A stretch of 64,000 bases of DNA, taken from contig NZ_CP117883.1 in assembly GCF_028736215.1 (NCBI RefSeq), positions 2,232,001-2,296,000 of the forward strand. Direction: 5' to 3'. A program made the translations under genes and the position numbers. The notes under the pieces were generated by a model that saw only the letters and a list, made by a program, of their open reading frames with translations, was not told the DNA's origin and did no database searches. Position 1 is the first letter of the stretch; every line of letters begins with the position of its first letter. The stretch is from Mucilaginibacter sp. KACC 22773. Its GTDB lineage: Bacteria > Bacteroidota > Bacteroidia > Sphingobacteriales > Sphingobacteriaceae. Positions 1 to 7,894 of the stretch are shown here, in pieces.

Positions 1-4
1 AAAC

Positions 5-349
5 ATGCTCCTGTACCTGAACGAGTGCGAAGATGAAGATATTGAGCCCGAACTGGAAGACTATTTAAAAGAATTTTTGTTGGTTGATGAAGACGAGTTT
101 CAGGATGAGTACCGCATTTATGAGCCTATAATAGCTAACCAGATATTGATGGAAAGCCCTGTTGAAGAAATTGCCAATGTAGCCAGCAGCCTGCCCGAAG
201 ATTCTGAGCTGGCCGAACTGTTTTACCCGGTAATGTGTTTTTTCCAGAATATCGATCCATCGCCGGAGGCAAAAGCTATTATAGCTGAAAACGCATTGGA
301 AGCTGATTTCGATATGGCTGTTTTAGAGATCCTGATCAATTTTCAATAG
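5..349 (+). CDS. Small acidic hypothetical protein, possibly 5'-truncated
   Basis: The 114-residue product is very rich in Asp and Glu, especially in the first 40 residues, and has no signal peptide or membrane segment. I do not recognise a family. The reading frame is still open at the left window edge, so the ATG at position 5 may be internal and the true start may lie outside. It ends 30 nt before the first DUF4199 gene, so the two may be co-transcribed. The coding call rests on its length and its lack of a better overlapping frame. Confidence 0.6.
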   Translation: MLLYLNECEDEDIEPELEDYLKEFLLVDEDEFQDEYRIYEPIIANQILMESPVEEIANVASSLPEDSELAELFYPVMCFFQNIDPSPEAKAIIAENALEADFDMAVLEILINFQ

Positions 350-379
350 ACAATTAGGTTGCCTTAATTACACGCAAGC

Positions 380-955
380 ATGAGCGAAGACATAAACAGA
401 AGAATAAAAGTACAAGGATTAATCAACGGGTTGATTTTGGGGGGGGTGTTGTCTGTTGTAAGTATCATTTATTTTTATTTTATGATACTGGTGGCAAAAA
501 CAGCTGTTACAGTGACCGTTGGCTCGGTGCTGTTTTCGTATGTATTGCCAATAGGGATAGCTATTTTGTTTTGCATGAGCCTCAGAAAAAAGATAGGAGG
601 GTACTGGAATGTCCGGCAGGCAACAACCGGTATTTTTATCATGTTTTTTGCTTCGTACTTATTGGTGTTTATAATTAAAGACAATGTTTTTGCCAAAGTT
701 ATTGAGCCTGATATGCTGCAAAAAACTGAGACAGCAATGATTACCGCGTTAAATAAACTGAAAGCCGAAAATCCTGCAAATGCTAAGGATGTGGACGCTA
801 AAATAAGCGACATGAAAAAAGCATTAGAGGGAGAAAAAAACATCACGGTTGGGCAGCAAATTCAATCATTAGGAATCAGTATTATATTCCTGTTTGTGTT
901 AGCATTAATTTTCGCTGCATTTTTTAAAAATGAACAACAGCAATATAGTTCATGA
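380..955 (+). CDS. DUF4199 family membrane protein (first copy)
   Basis: This 191-residue protein has the DUF4199 layout. An N-terminal region has about three hydrophobic helices (residues 12-40, 46-64 and 80-100). A charged, Lys-rich central stretch (about 105-160) follows, then a last helix (about 163-184) before a short charged tail. DUF4199 proteins are common in Bacteroidota and their role is unknown. A run of eight G lies near codons 20-22 (about 439-446), an unusual homopolymer early in a coding frame. A second DUF4199 gene follows 204 nt downstream, and each copy has its own similar terminator, so this looks like an old tandem duplication. Confidence 0.85.
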   Translation: MSEDINRRIKVQGLINGLILGGVLSVVSIIYFYFMILVAKTAVTVTVGSVLFSYVLPIGIAILFCMSLRKKIGGYWNVRQATTGIFIMFFASYLLVFIIKDNVFAKVIEPDMLQKTETAMITALNKLKAENPANAKDVDAKISDMKKALEGEKNITVGQQIQSLGISIIFLFVLALIFAAFFKNEQQQYSS

Positions 956-998
956 GTCAATGATGCATCAGCTTAATTTATAAGTATATATGATTTTT

Positions 999-1032
999 AC
1001 AGGCCTTTTCTCACCCGGAGAGGCCTGTTTTA
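999..1032 (+). terminator. Rho-independent terminator of first DUF4199 gene
   Basis: The arms ACAGGCCT (999-1006) and AGGCCTGT (1021-1028) form a perfect 8-bp stem, followed by a T-rich run. It lies 43 nt after the stop codon. The same arm sequence recurs in the terminator of the next gene. Confidence 0.8.
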
Positions 1033-1159
1033 ATTTGGTGCAATTGCCAACACATGTGGATGATTTACCAATAGGTGTATTAAATATATTTAGCCGGACT
1101 TAGCTGATTTCTAAAATATTAGTTAATTTAGAGAAACAAAAAAATAAACCTACAATCTC

Positions 1160-1717
1160 ATGGAAGTAAAAAAAGCAAGTCCATCTGCCCCGGCAATAAA
1201 ATGGGCACTAATTGGCCTGGTTACATCAATAATTATTACGTATGCTATTCAATTTTCAAATCTCGATCCCAACTCTGCCGTTAAGTACATAGGGCTGATT
1301 CCTTTCTTTGGTTTTTTATTATTAGCTCAAAAAGAATACAGAGAACAACTTGGCGGATTTATGACTTTTGGTGAGGGTTTTTTGTCGGGTTTTTTGTATT
1401 CCGTTTTTACAGGTATCCTATCGGCCATATTTCTTTATTTATATTATGCCATATTAAGCCCCGAAATGGTGGAAAAGATGGTAGCCTCCACACAATCTCA
1501 ACTGGAGGCAAAAGGAATGTCGCAGGAACAAATTGATACCGCACTGAACATAACCCGTAAATACTTTGCGGTGATAGGTGCCGTTAGCACTGTTTTCATT
1601 TCGGCTATAATGGGAGTAATCGGAGCTCTTATTGGTGCAGCTATATTTAAAAAAGAGCGTTCTCCGTTTGATACTCCAGGATATAACGACCCGGAGCCGC
1701 TTGATTCACCCGTGTAA
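1160..1717 (+). CDS. DUF4199 family membrane protein (second copy)
   Basis: This 185-residue protein has the same architecture as its upstream neighbour. It has hydrophobic helices near residues 14-30, 43-56 and 72-98, a polar helix with Met and Gln (about 102-128), and a final helix (about 135-163) ending in a short Pro-rich tail. The function is unknown. The second segment contains a short Leu-rich helix ending LLAQKEYR. It is probably transcribed on its own, because a terminator separates it from the first copy and another follows it. Confidence 0.85.
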   Translation: MEVKKASPSAPAIKWALIGLVTSIIITYAIQFSNLDPNSAVKYIGLIPFFGFLLLAQKEYREQLGGFMTFGEGFLSGFLYSVFTGILSAIFLYLYYAILSPEMVEKMVASTQSQLEAKGMSQEQIDTALNITRKYFAVIGAVSTVFISAIMGVIGALIGAAIFKKERSPFDTPGYNDPEPLDSPV

Positions 1718-1746
1718 TATGATACAACTGATCTTATAACAATTCA

Positions 1747-1779
1747 ACAGGCCTTTTCTGAACAAGAAAGGCCTGTTTT
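1747..1779 (+). terminator. Rho-independent terminator of second DUF4199 gene
   Basis: The arms ACAGGCCTTTTCT (1747-1759) and AGAAAGGCCTGT (1765-1776) pair with a small bulge and are followed by TTTT. The inner stem matches the terminator at 999-1032. Confidence 0.85.
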
Positions 1780-2441
1780 GCTTTCCAGATTTTATCGGGA
1801 CACATATTAACGAGGCCTTCAAAAAATGCCAGGGATATCAATATAGAAAAGACAGAGGGTAAAAGTATTATTGATTAAAATTTAAAGGCAGCGGCTTCAA
1901 GTTTTGCCTCCTGCAATCAGAAACGCGGTTATTATACCGGCGTTTTTTATACCCTGATATTGCTCCGACTTGTGATAATTTACCGCTCACCGCACTATCT
2001 TCAGGACAGGAATGCCGTTTATTAAGGAACTGATTGCAGAATGACGAAAATAATGTATCCTAATATAGACAGTTTATGTACTTAAAATAAAAATAATAAA
2101 TCGGGGGCTTATTGTTTTTTTGCAATCAGCTTATTTTTTTAACTAAAATTATGCACTTAAGCCGCATGGCCCTTGTTGATATGTTATTTTTTTGAATTTA
2201 AAAGTGCAACTTTTTGTTTTTGGCGTTCTTTTTGCAAAACAGCAAAATAACAAAAGGGGTAAATAGGTCGAGAAAATGTTAAGGTTAGTTGACCAGTTAT
2301 TTAAATGAAAATTCAACCAAAGGTGTTTTTAATTTCATAACTATAAATCAATTTTCCTTTTTCGAAACAATTTGCTTCTTAAAAAGTTATAGGTGATTAT
2401 AAAGCCTTTTGGAAGGCTTAAAAAAACAACAACAAACAACT
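1780..2441. other. Long gene-free region upstream of the OmpA porin
   Basis: About 660 nt with no credible reading frame. The right half is strongly AT-rich with A and T tracts, as expected for the promoter and leader of a highly expressed porin. I found no clear TAnnTTTG box. The only distinct structure is the hairpin at 2402-2419. No RNA gene was recognised. Confidence 0.6.
2402..2419 (+). promoter_or_regulatory. Leader hairpin just upstream of the OmpA start
   Basis: The perfect inverted repeat AAGCCTT-TTGG-AAGGCTT ends 22 nt before the chosen ATG at 2442. It is followed by an unstructured A/C-rich spacer. Its position fits an mRNA-stabilising 5' leader hairpin, which is an inference. It also argues that translation starts at 2442 and not at the in-frame ATG at 2409, which would lie inside the hairpin. 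Confidence 0.45.
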
Positions 2442-3782
2442 ATGAATTACTCTACATTAAAGAAAACAGTCGCATTATCGTTTGCGTCTTTGATGGTTGT
2501 AGGTATGGCTAATGCCCAAACCGATTCCACCAAAACAACAACTACAACAATGTCTTCTGAGACTTCTACCGCCAAGGTATTTGGTGGCATTGGTCAGTAC
2601 AACACATTCAGCATTGGCGTAAGTGCCGGTATTACTGATGGGCTTGTTCCGTTTACCATTAACACTACTAACAAATTTAAAGCTGATTTAGGCTATGGCG
2701 TGTATTTAAGACAACAATTATCACACACTTTTAGCTTGCAGTTAGATTATTTAGGTGGTAAAGTGCATGGTATTGACAAGGACGGCACTGAAAAATTTGG
2801 CTACACCGAATACAAAACTTCGTTTAATTCAGCTGCGCTTAGTGGTGTTTTTAACATTGCAAGCGTTAGCTTCCTGCATCGCAAAAACAGTGTTAACTTT
2901 TATGGTTCTGCCGGTTTAGGTTTAGATATGTATAAAGTTAAAGAAAATACTCCCGTTGGCGGTAGCCCTGTAACTAATCCATGGGGCGACAAAACCATTA
3001 AAGAATTATTTGCTCCGGTTGGTGCAGGCGTAAAGTTCAGACTGTCTGACGCGTTAGCCTTAAATTTAGGTTACACTATTAGCTTTGTACAGGGCTATAA
3101 CTTTGGCGCTATTCATACCTATCCGCAGTTTAGCCACTACTCTTATACCTATGGTGGTTTAGAGTATACTTTTGGCCCGAAAACCAAACAGAACCTAACA
3201 TGGGTTAACCCGGTTGCTCAAATGTATGACGAATTATACGATGCAGCTTTACGCCAGGAAGTTGAAGCTTTAAAAGGCCGCGTTACCAATGTGGAAACTG
3301 CGGTTAACGACCTGAAAAAAGATTCGGACGGTGACGGTGTTGCCGATCAGTTTGACAAATGTCCAGGTACTGCTGCAGGCAGCGTAGTTGATGGTTCTGG
3401 TTGCGTTATCGTATTCCCTAAACCAGATTCAACGCTGGCTGGTGGTAAAGTGGTTGGTACCGCTTACTCAAACATCCAGTTTGAATTTGACAGCTCGGTA
3501 TTGCGCACTTCATCTTACCCTGTATTAGATGCTACATCTGCAGACTTACGTGCATCTGGTGCTAAAGTTGAGGTTGATGGCTTCGCTTCATCTGAAGGCA
3601 CAGCTGCTCACAATCTTTCTTTATCAAAAGATCGTGCTAACTCGGTAAAAACTTACCTGGTTAACTCTGGTGTTGATGCCAAGAAGGTAAAAATTAAGGG
3701 TTATGGCGAAACCATGCCAATTGCTGATAATTCAACTGAAGAAGGACGTGTATTAAACCGTCGCGTTCAGTTCAAAAAGTAA
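2442..3782 (+). CDS. OmpA family outer membrane protein with TSP3 linker
   Basis: The 446-residue protein starts at the ATG followed by a classic signal peptide ending GMANAQ. The longer in-frame start at 2409 would add a polar extension ahead of the signal and is rejected. Residues about 40-245 look like an eight-strand outer membrane barrel (alternating aromatic and Gly strands). A short coiled segment (about 265-290) and a calcium-binding type thrombospondin-3 motif (DSDGDGVADQFDKCPGT) follow. The C-terminal OmpA domain (about 345-446) contains the peptidoglycan-binding signature with LSKDRANSV and NRRVQF. The protein anchors the outer membrane to the cell wall. A strong terminator follows. 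Confidence 0.95.
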   Translation: MNYSTLKKTVALSFASLMVVGMANAQTDSTKTTTTTMSSETSTAKVFGGIGQYNTFSIGVSAGITDGLVPFTINTTNKFKADLGYGVYLRQQLSHTFSLQLDYLGGKVHGIDKDGTEKFGYTEYKTSFNSAALSGVFNIASVSFLHRKNSVNFYGSAGLGLDMYKVKENTPVGGSPVTNPWGDKTIKELFAPVGAGVKFRLSDALALNLGYTISFVQGYNFGAIHTYPQFSHYSYTYGGLEYTFGPKTKQNLTWVNPVAQMYDELYDAALRQEVEALKGRVTNVETAVNDLKKDSDGDGVADQFDKCPGTAAGSVVDGSGCVIVFPKPDSTLAGGKVVGTAYSNIQFEFDSSVLRTSSYPVLDATSADLRASGAKVEVDGFASSEGTAAHNLSLSKDRANSVKTYLVNSGVDAKKVKIKGYGETMPIADNSTEEGRVLNRRVQFKK

Positions 3783-3810
3783 TAGTCTTTAATTAAATAT
3801 TATTTGCGAA

Positions 3811-3835
3811 AGCCCCGGATAACCCGGGGCTTTTT
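3811..3835 (+). terminator. Rho-independent terminator of the OmpA gene
   Basis: The arms AGCCCCGG (3811-3818) and CCGGGGCT (3824-3831) form a GC-rich stem followed by TTTTT. It lies between convergent genes. Confidence 0.9.
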
Positions 3836-3909
3836 GCATTTATACAAAAAGCAAGTCGGTTTGAAGCGAACGGAGCTCCCACTTGTTTTATTTTATAAGA
3901 AAGTGATTG

Positions 3910-4941
3910 TTATTTTAATTTTTGCGACGATAATCTTTCAATTAACTGTGTATCCACCCGCTCGGTCGTAAATTCTTCAACGGGCCATTTGCTCTCAATG
4001 GTTTTTATAAGTAGTTCAGTTGCTTTTTGGCCTATCTGGAATGCAGGCTGGCGGACTACGGTAAGTGGCGGATCAAATAAATCAACAACATCCGAATTGG
4101 TAAAACCAGCCAGCGCCAAATCGTCGGGTACTTTTACGCCCATTTTTTTTAATATCGACATGCAATTAATGGTCAGCCTGTCGCTGCCGATAAAAATGGC
4201 TTCGGGCCGGTCATCCATAGCTAACAATGCTTTTACCGCAAATTCAATTTCATCGTGTATCATTCCGCCATGCTCGCAGTTTTTTAAATAACCAGGTTTA
4301 AATTCGATGCCGTGCTTATCCAGCGCGGCTTTAAACCCGTTGAGCCTTTCAACTGTTATCGATAAGTTATTTGAATTGGTTAGGTGCGCTATCTTTTTAA
4401 ATCCGGATTTTATTAAAAGCTCCGTAGCATCAAATGCCCCTTTAAAATTATCAGCAACAACCCTGTGTGTGTCAATATCTGCGGCAATTCTGTCAAAAAA
4501 TACAATAGGGAATCCTTTTTCATGAAGATATTTATACTGCGATGTATCTGTGGTTTGGGCAGATAAAGAAACCAGCAACCCATCAACATGCCTTGAAAGC
4601 AAATGTTGTACGTTAACTGTTTCCCTGTCAAACGATTCGTGGGTTTGCGTAATAATGACGTGGTAACCAAGGTTATATGCAATAGATTCGATACCATTGA
4701 TGGCTTGCGAGAAATAGTCGTTCGCCACTTCGCATACCACAACACCAATTGAATGGCTTTTTTGATCTTTAAGACTTAAGGCAATAGGATTGGGGCGGTA
4801 ATTCACCTTCTCGGCATACTCCTGAACGAGTTTTTTAGTTTCAGCGCCAATTTCATAGCTGCCCTTTAATGCCCTCGATACGGTGGAGGTGGATACGCCC
4901 AAAGCCTTTGCAATGTCTTTAATGGTATAGGATTCAAACAT
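3910..4941 (-). CDS. LacI family transcriptional regulator, probable controller of the pectin locus
   Basis: This is a 343-residue LacI/GalR protein. The helix-turn-helix lies at residues 5-25 (TIKDIAKALGVSTSTVSRAL), the hinge helix follows near residues 50-57 (NPIALSLK), and a periplasmic-binding-protein-like effector domain spans about 60-335. It is transcribed divergently from the GH28 gene. An AAACGTTT palindrome lies 38 nt upstream of its start, and a 30-bp inverted repeat with the same core lies nearer the GH28 side. Autoregulation and control of the pectin genes are inferred from this layout. The ligand is not evident from sequence; a galacturonate-derived sugar acid is plausible. Confidence 0.92.
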   Translation of the reverse strand: MFESYTIKDIAKALGVSTSTVSRALKGSYEIGAETKKLVQEYAEKVNYRPNPIALSLKDQKSHSIGVVVCEVANDYFSQAINGIESIAYNLGYHVIITQTHESFDRETVNVQHLLSRHVDGLLVSLSAQTTDTSQYKYLHEKGFPIVFFDRIAADIDTHRVVADNFKGAFDATELLIKSGFKKIAHLTNSNNLSITVERLNGFKAALDKHGIEFKPGYLKNCEHGGMIHDEIEFAVKALLAMDDRPEAIFIGSDRLTINCMSILKKMGVKVPDDLALAGFTNSDVVDLFDPPLTVVRQPAFQIGQKATELLIKTIESKWPVEEFTTERVDTQLIERLSSQKLK

Positions 4942-4978
4942 AATTTGGTTCTCTGATCGTGCAAATTACGGCAAGATC

Positions 4979-4986
4979 AAACGTTT
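4979..4986. promoter_or_regulatory. LacI-type operator core AAACGTTT
   Basis: This perfect 8-bp palindrome has the central CG step typical of LacI family operators. It lies 38-45 nt upstream of the divergent LacI start, where binding would block that promoter. Binding by this LacI protein is inferred. Confidence 0.5.
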
Positions 4987-5066
4987 TCAAATATTAAGAA
5001 ATTATTTTACGACTAAGTTATCGTAAAAACTGGGATTTTGTCGTGTTTACCCATAACTCTTAAAAT

Positions 5067-5096
5067 CACGCAAACGTTACTGGGAACGATTGCGTG
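5067..5096. promoter_or_regulatory. 30-bp inverted repeat, probable operator of the pectin genes
   Basis: The left arm CACGCAAACGTT (5067-5078) and right arm AACGATTGCGTG (5085-5096) are reverse complements at 11 of 12 positions around a 6-nt spacer. Each arm contains a LacI-like AACGTT or AACGATT core. The site lies between the LacI gene and the GH28 start, 137 nt upstream of the latter. The regulator assignment is inferred from position. Confidence 0.6.
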
Positions 5097-5232
5097 GTTT
5101 TAGTTGGTCAATTCCTTTTTTTTATAGTTAAGAGCCGTTAATCTTGTTTAAGAATTTTACATAGCGCCGTCAGCAGCGTTGCCTATTTTAATTCGCTACC
5201 AATTAAGGCGTAAAAAAATTAGCTATAAAAGC

Positions 5233-6888
5233 ATGTCGTTAATAAAAGTATCATTTAGTGTTGCGGTCTTATTTGCGACCGGTTTACTAACTGCATTTGC
5301 ACAGGGCCCGCCGTATTCTTGGCAGCATTTGCCCCATGTAGATGTACCTGTATTTAAAAAAGATACCGTTAATATTTTAAGTTACGGCGCAAAGCCCGAT
5401 GGCATTACATTAAATACGGTTAATATTAATAAAGCAATTGCTGCCTGCAGCAAAAAAGGTGGTGGGGTAGTGCTTATTCCGCAGGGTTTATGGTTAACGG
5501 GGCCGTTGGTATTGCAAAGCAATGTAAACCTGCATGTAAGCAGGGCGGCGTTGCTCCAGTTTACCGATGATAAAACCCAGTATAAATTAATTGAAGGCAA
5601 TTATGAAGGGCATTCCGCCGTGCGTAATGAGTCGCCTATATCGGGTACCAATCTACAGAATATTGCTATTACCGGCGATGGAATCATTGATGGGCATGGC
5701 GAGGTTTGGCGTGCCATCGGCAAAGACAGGCTTACCGAAAACGAATGGAAAAAGCTGGTGGCAAGCGGCGGTGTTGTAAGCGAAAACGGCAAATCATGGT
5801 ATCCATCAGAAGGCTTTATGAAAGGTGTTAAAACACCGGGTGCCGGTGTGCTTGGGCAAGGGAAAACCATCAAGGATAATGAAGCTATGAAGGATTTTTT
5901 CAGGCCGAATATGTTGGTGCTTACCAATTGTAAAAACGTTTTGCTGCAAGGTGTTACGCTTCAAAATTCACCGGCATGGGATATTCATACTTTGTTGTGT
6001 CAACACCTTACCGTGCAAAATGTGCGTGTAAGAAACGCATGGAACGCACAGAATGGTGACGGAATTGATGTGGAATCATGTAAAAATGTGCTGATTGAAG
6101 GCAGCACATTTGATGCCGGCGACGATGGCATTTGCATCAAATCCGGTCGTGATGAGGAGGGCCGTAAAAGGGGCAAACCAACCGAAAATGTTATTGTAAG
6201 AAACAATGTTGTTTACCGTGCGCATGGCGGCTTTGTAATTGGCAGTGAAATGTCGGGTGGTGCGCGCAATATTTTCGTATCCGATTGCACATTTATTGGT
6301 ACCGACATCGGCCTAAGGTTTAAAACTACCCGTGGCAGAGGTGGGGTGGTAGAAAATATTTTCATCAAAAACATCAGCATGAGAGATATACTTCATGAGG
6401 CTATACTTTTTGATATGTATTACGGCGGCAAATCGCCCGGAGAAGCAGATGAGGTTAACGACCAGGAAAATTTCCCGGTAACAGAAGCCACACCCGCGTT
6501 CCGCAATTTTTATGCGAACAATGTAGCCTGCAACGGTGCCGAAAAAGCCATTATGATACGGGGCCTGCCCGAAATGAGCATTAAAGGCATCCACATTGAA
6601 AACAGCATATTCAAAACAAACGATGGTATTGATATTATTGAAGCGCAAAACATCAGCCTGAAAAATGTGCACCTTGAGTGTGAAAACACCAGCCCGCTTA
6701 TTAATATTAAAAACGGTAGCAGCATTATACTTAGCGGCATAAGGTATAACCAGGCGCAATTACTGCTTAAAATAGCAGGCAAAAAATCGGCGCAGGTACA
6801 GTTGTTAAATACCGATGCCTCAAAGGCTAAAAATAAAGCGGAGTTTGGTCCAGGTGCCGATGATAGCTCACTTATAACAGCAAAATAA
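5233..6888 (+). CDS. GH28 polygalacturonase (pectin depolymerase)
   Basis: This exported enzyme hydrolyses alpha-1,4-galacturonan. The start at 5233 is preferred because it gives a standard signal peptide cut after AFAQ; the upstream in-frame ATG at 5179 only adds a basic extension. The mature protein is a right-handed beta-helix. All four GH28 signatures are visible: NGDG with D276, GDD with D297 and D298, a His in RAHGG (H331), and R362-F-K364. The product is 551 residues. The low-complexity insert after about residue 155 and the overall size fit bacterial exo-acting members, but the mode of attack is inferred. The stop codon overlaps the ATG of the pectinesterase by one base, so the two are translationally coupled. 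Confidence 0.94.
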   Translation: MSLIKVSFSVAVLFATGLLTAFAQGPPYSWQHLPHVDVPVFKKDTVNILSYGAKPDGITLNTVNINKAIAACSKKGGGVVLIPQGLWLTGPLVLQSNVNLHVSRAALLQFTDDKTQYKLIEGNYEGHSAVRNESPISGTNLQNIAITGDGIIDGHGEVWRAIGKDRLTENEWKKLVASGGVVSENGKSWYPSEGFMKGVKTPGAGVLGQGKTIKDNEAMKDFFRPNMLVLTNCKNVLLQGVTLQNSPAWDIHTLLCQHLTVQNVRVRNAWNAQNGDGIDVESCKNVLIEGSTFDAGDDGICIKSGRDEEGRKRGKPTENVIVRNNVVYRAHGGFVIGSEMSGGARNIFVSDCTFIGTDIGLRFKTTRGRGGVVENIFIKNISMRDILHEAILFDMYYGGKSPGEADEVNDQENFPVTEATPAFRNFYANNVACNGAEKAIMIRGLPEMSIKGIHIENSIFKTNDGIDIIEAQNISLKNVHLECENTSPLINIKNGSSIILSGIRYNQAQLLLKIAGKKSAQVQLLNTDASKAKNKAEFGPGADDSSLITAK

Positions 6889-7886
6889 TGAGGAAATTAT
6901 ACCTGCTGATATTGATCCTGATGATGCCTGCCATGCTGCAGGCACAGGCTGTTACCTATCCCAACCGTTTTACGGTGGCGCAGGATGGCAGCGGTAACTA
7001 TAAAACCATACAAGAGGCCGTAAACGCCGTGCGCGACCTGTCGCAGCAACAGGTGTCCATCTTTATAAAAAAAGGGGTATATCACGAAAAACTGGTTATC
7101 CCATCATGGAAAACCAGGATCTCTTTAATTGGCGAGGATAAAGAGCACACCATCATCACCAATAGCGATTTTTCAGGGAAGCCAAATCCGCAGGGTAAGG
7201 ATGCTTTTGCTAAGGATACTTTCACCACTTATACCTCATACACCGTTTTAGTACAGGGTAATGATTTTACCGCCGAAAACCTTACCATAGCCAATGCTGC
7301 AGGGCAGGTTGGACAGGCCGTAGCCCTACATATTGAAGGCGACAGGTGTGCCGTGATCAACTGCCGTTTGCTGGGTAACCAGGATACCCTTTATGCCGCT
7401 ACAGAAGGCAGCCGCCAGCTTTATAAAGATTGCTATATTGAAGGTACCACCGATTTTATTTTTGGCGAAGCAACAGCAGTATTTCAGCATTGTGTTATCA
7501 ATAGCCTTAAAAACTCATTTATTACAGCCCCCGCCACAACCCCGCGCCAACAATTTGGCCTTGTGTTTTTTGATTGTACGCTTGTCGCTGCAGATACCAG
7601 CGTAAATAAAGTTTACCTCGGCCGTCCGTGGCGCCCATATGCAAAAGCTGTTTACATTAATACAATTATGGGCAGCCATATACTCAAAGAAGGCTGGGAT
7701 AACTGGCGTAACCCCGAAAACGAGAAAACCGCTTTTTTTGCCGAATACCAGTCAAAAGGTAACGGGGCAGATGTAAAAGGACGTGTATTGTGGTCGCACC
7801 CGTTGAGTGCTGCTGATTTTGAAAAATATACTATAAAAAATATCCTGGCCGGCAACGATAACTGGGATGTTTCATCCATAAAATAA
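6888..7886 (+). CDS. CE8 pectin methylesterase
   Basis: A 332-residue exported carbohydrate esterase with signal peptide ending MLQAQ. It removes methyl groups from homogalacturonan so that GH28 can act. The three family signatures are present: QDTLY with D166, DFIFG with D189, and LGRPW with R246 and W248. These supply the two catalytic aspartates and the substrate-binding Arg. The single-domain beta-helix has the usual length. It starts within the stop of the GH28 gene, and the GH105 gene follows after 8 nt, so all three form one transcript. Confidence 0.95.
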   Translation: MRKLYLLILILMMPAMLQAQAVTYPNRFTVAQDGSGNYKTIQEAVNAVRDLSQQQVSIFIKKGVYHEKLVIPSWKTRISLIGEDKEHTIITNSDFSGKPNPQGKDAFAKDTFTTYTSYTVLVQGNDFTAENLTIANAAGQVGQAVALHIEGDRCAVINCRLLGNQDTLYAATEGSRQLYKDCYIEGTTDFIFGEATAVFQHCVINSLKNSFITAPATTPRQQFGLVFFDCTLVAADTSVNKVYLGRPWRPYAKAVYINTIMGSHILKEGWDNWRNPENEKTAFFAEYQSKGNGADVKGRVLWSHPLSAADFEKYTIKNILAGNDNWDVSSIK

Positions 7887-7894
7887 CCTTAAAA

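Noticed and set aside
3989..4291. A 100-codon plus-strand frame antisense to the LacI gene
   Set aside because: It is fully inside the LacI gene, which has a clear family match on the other strand.
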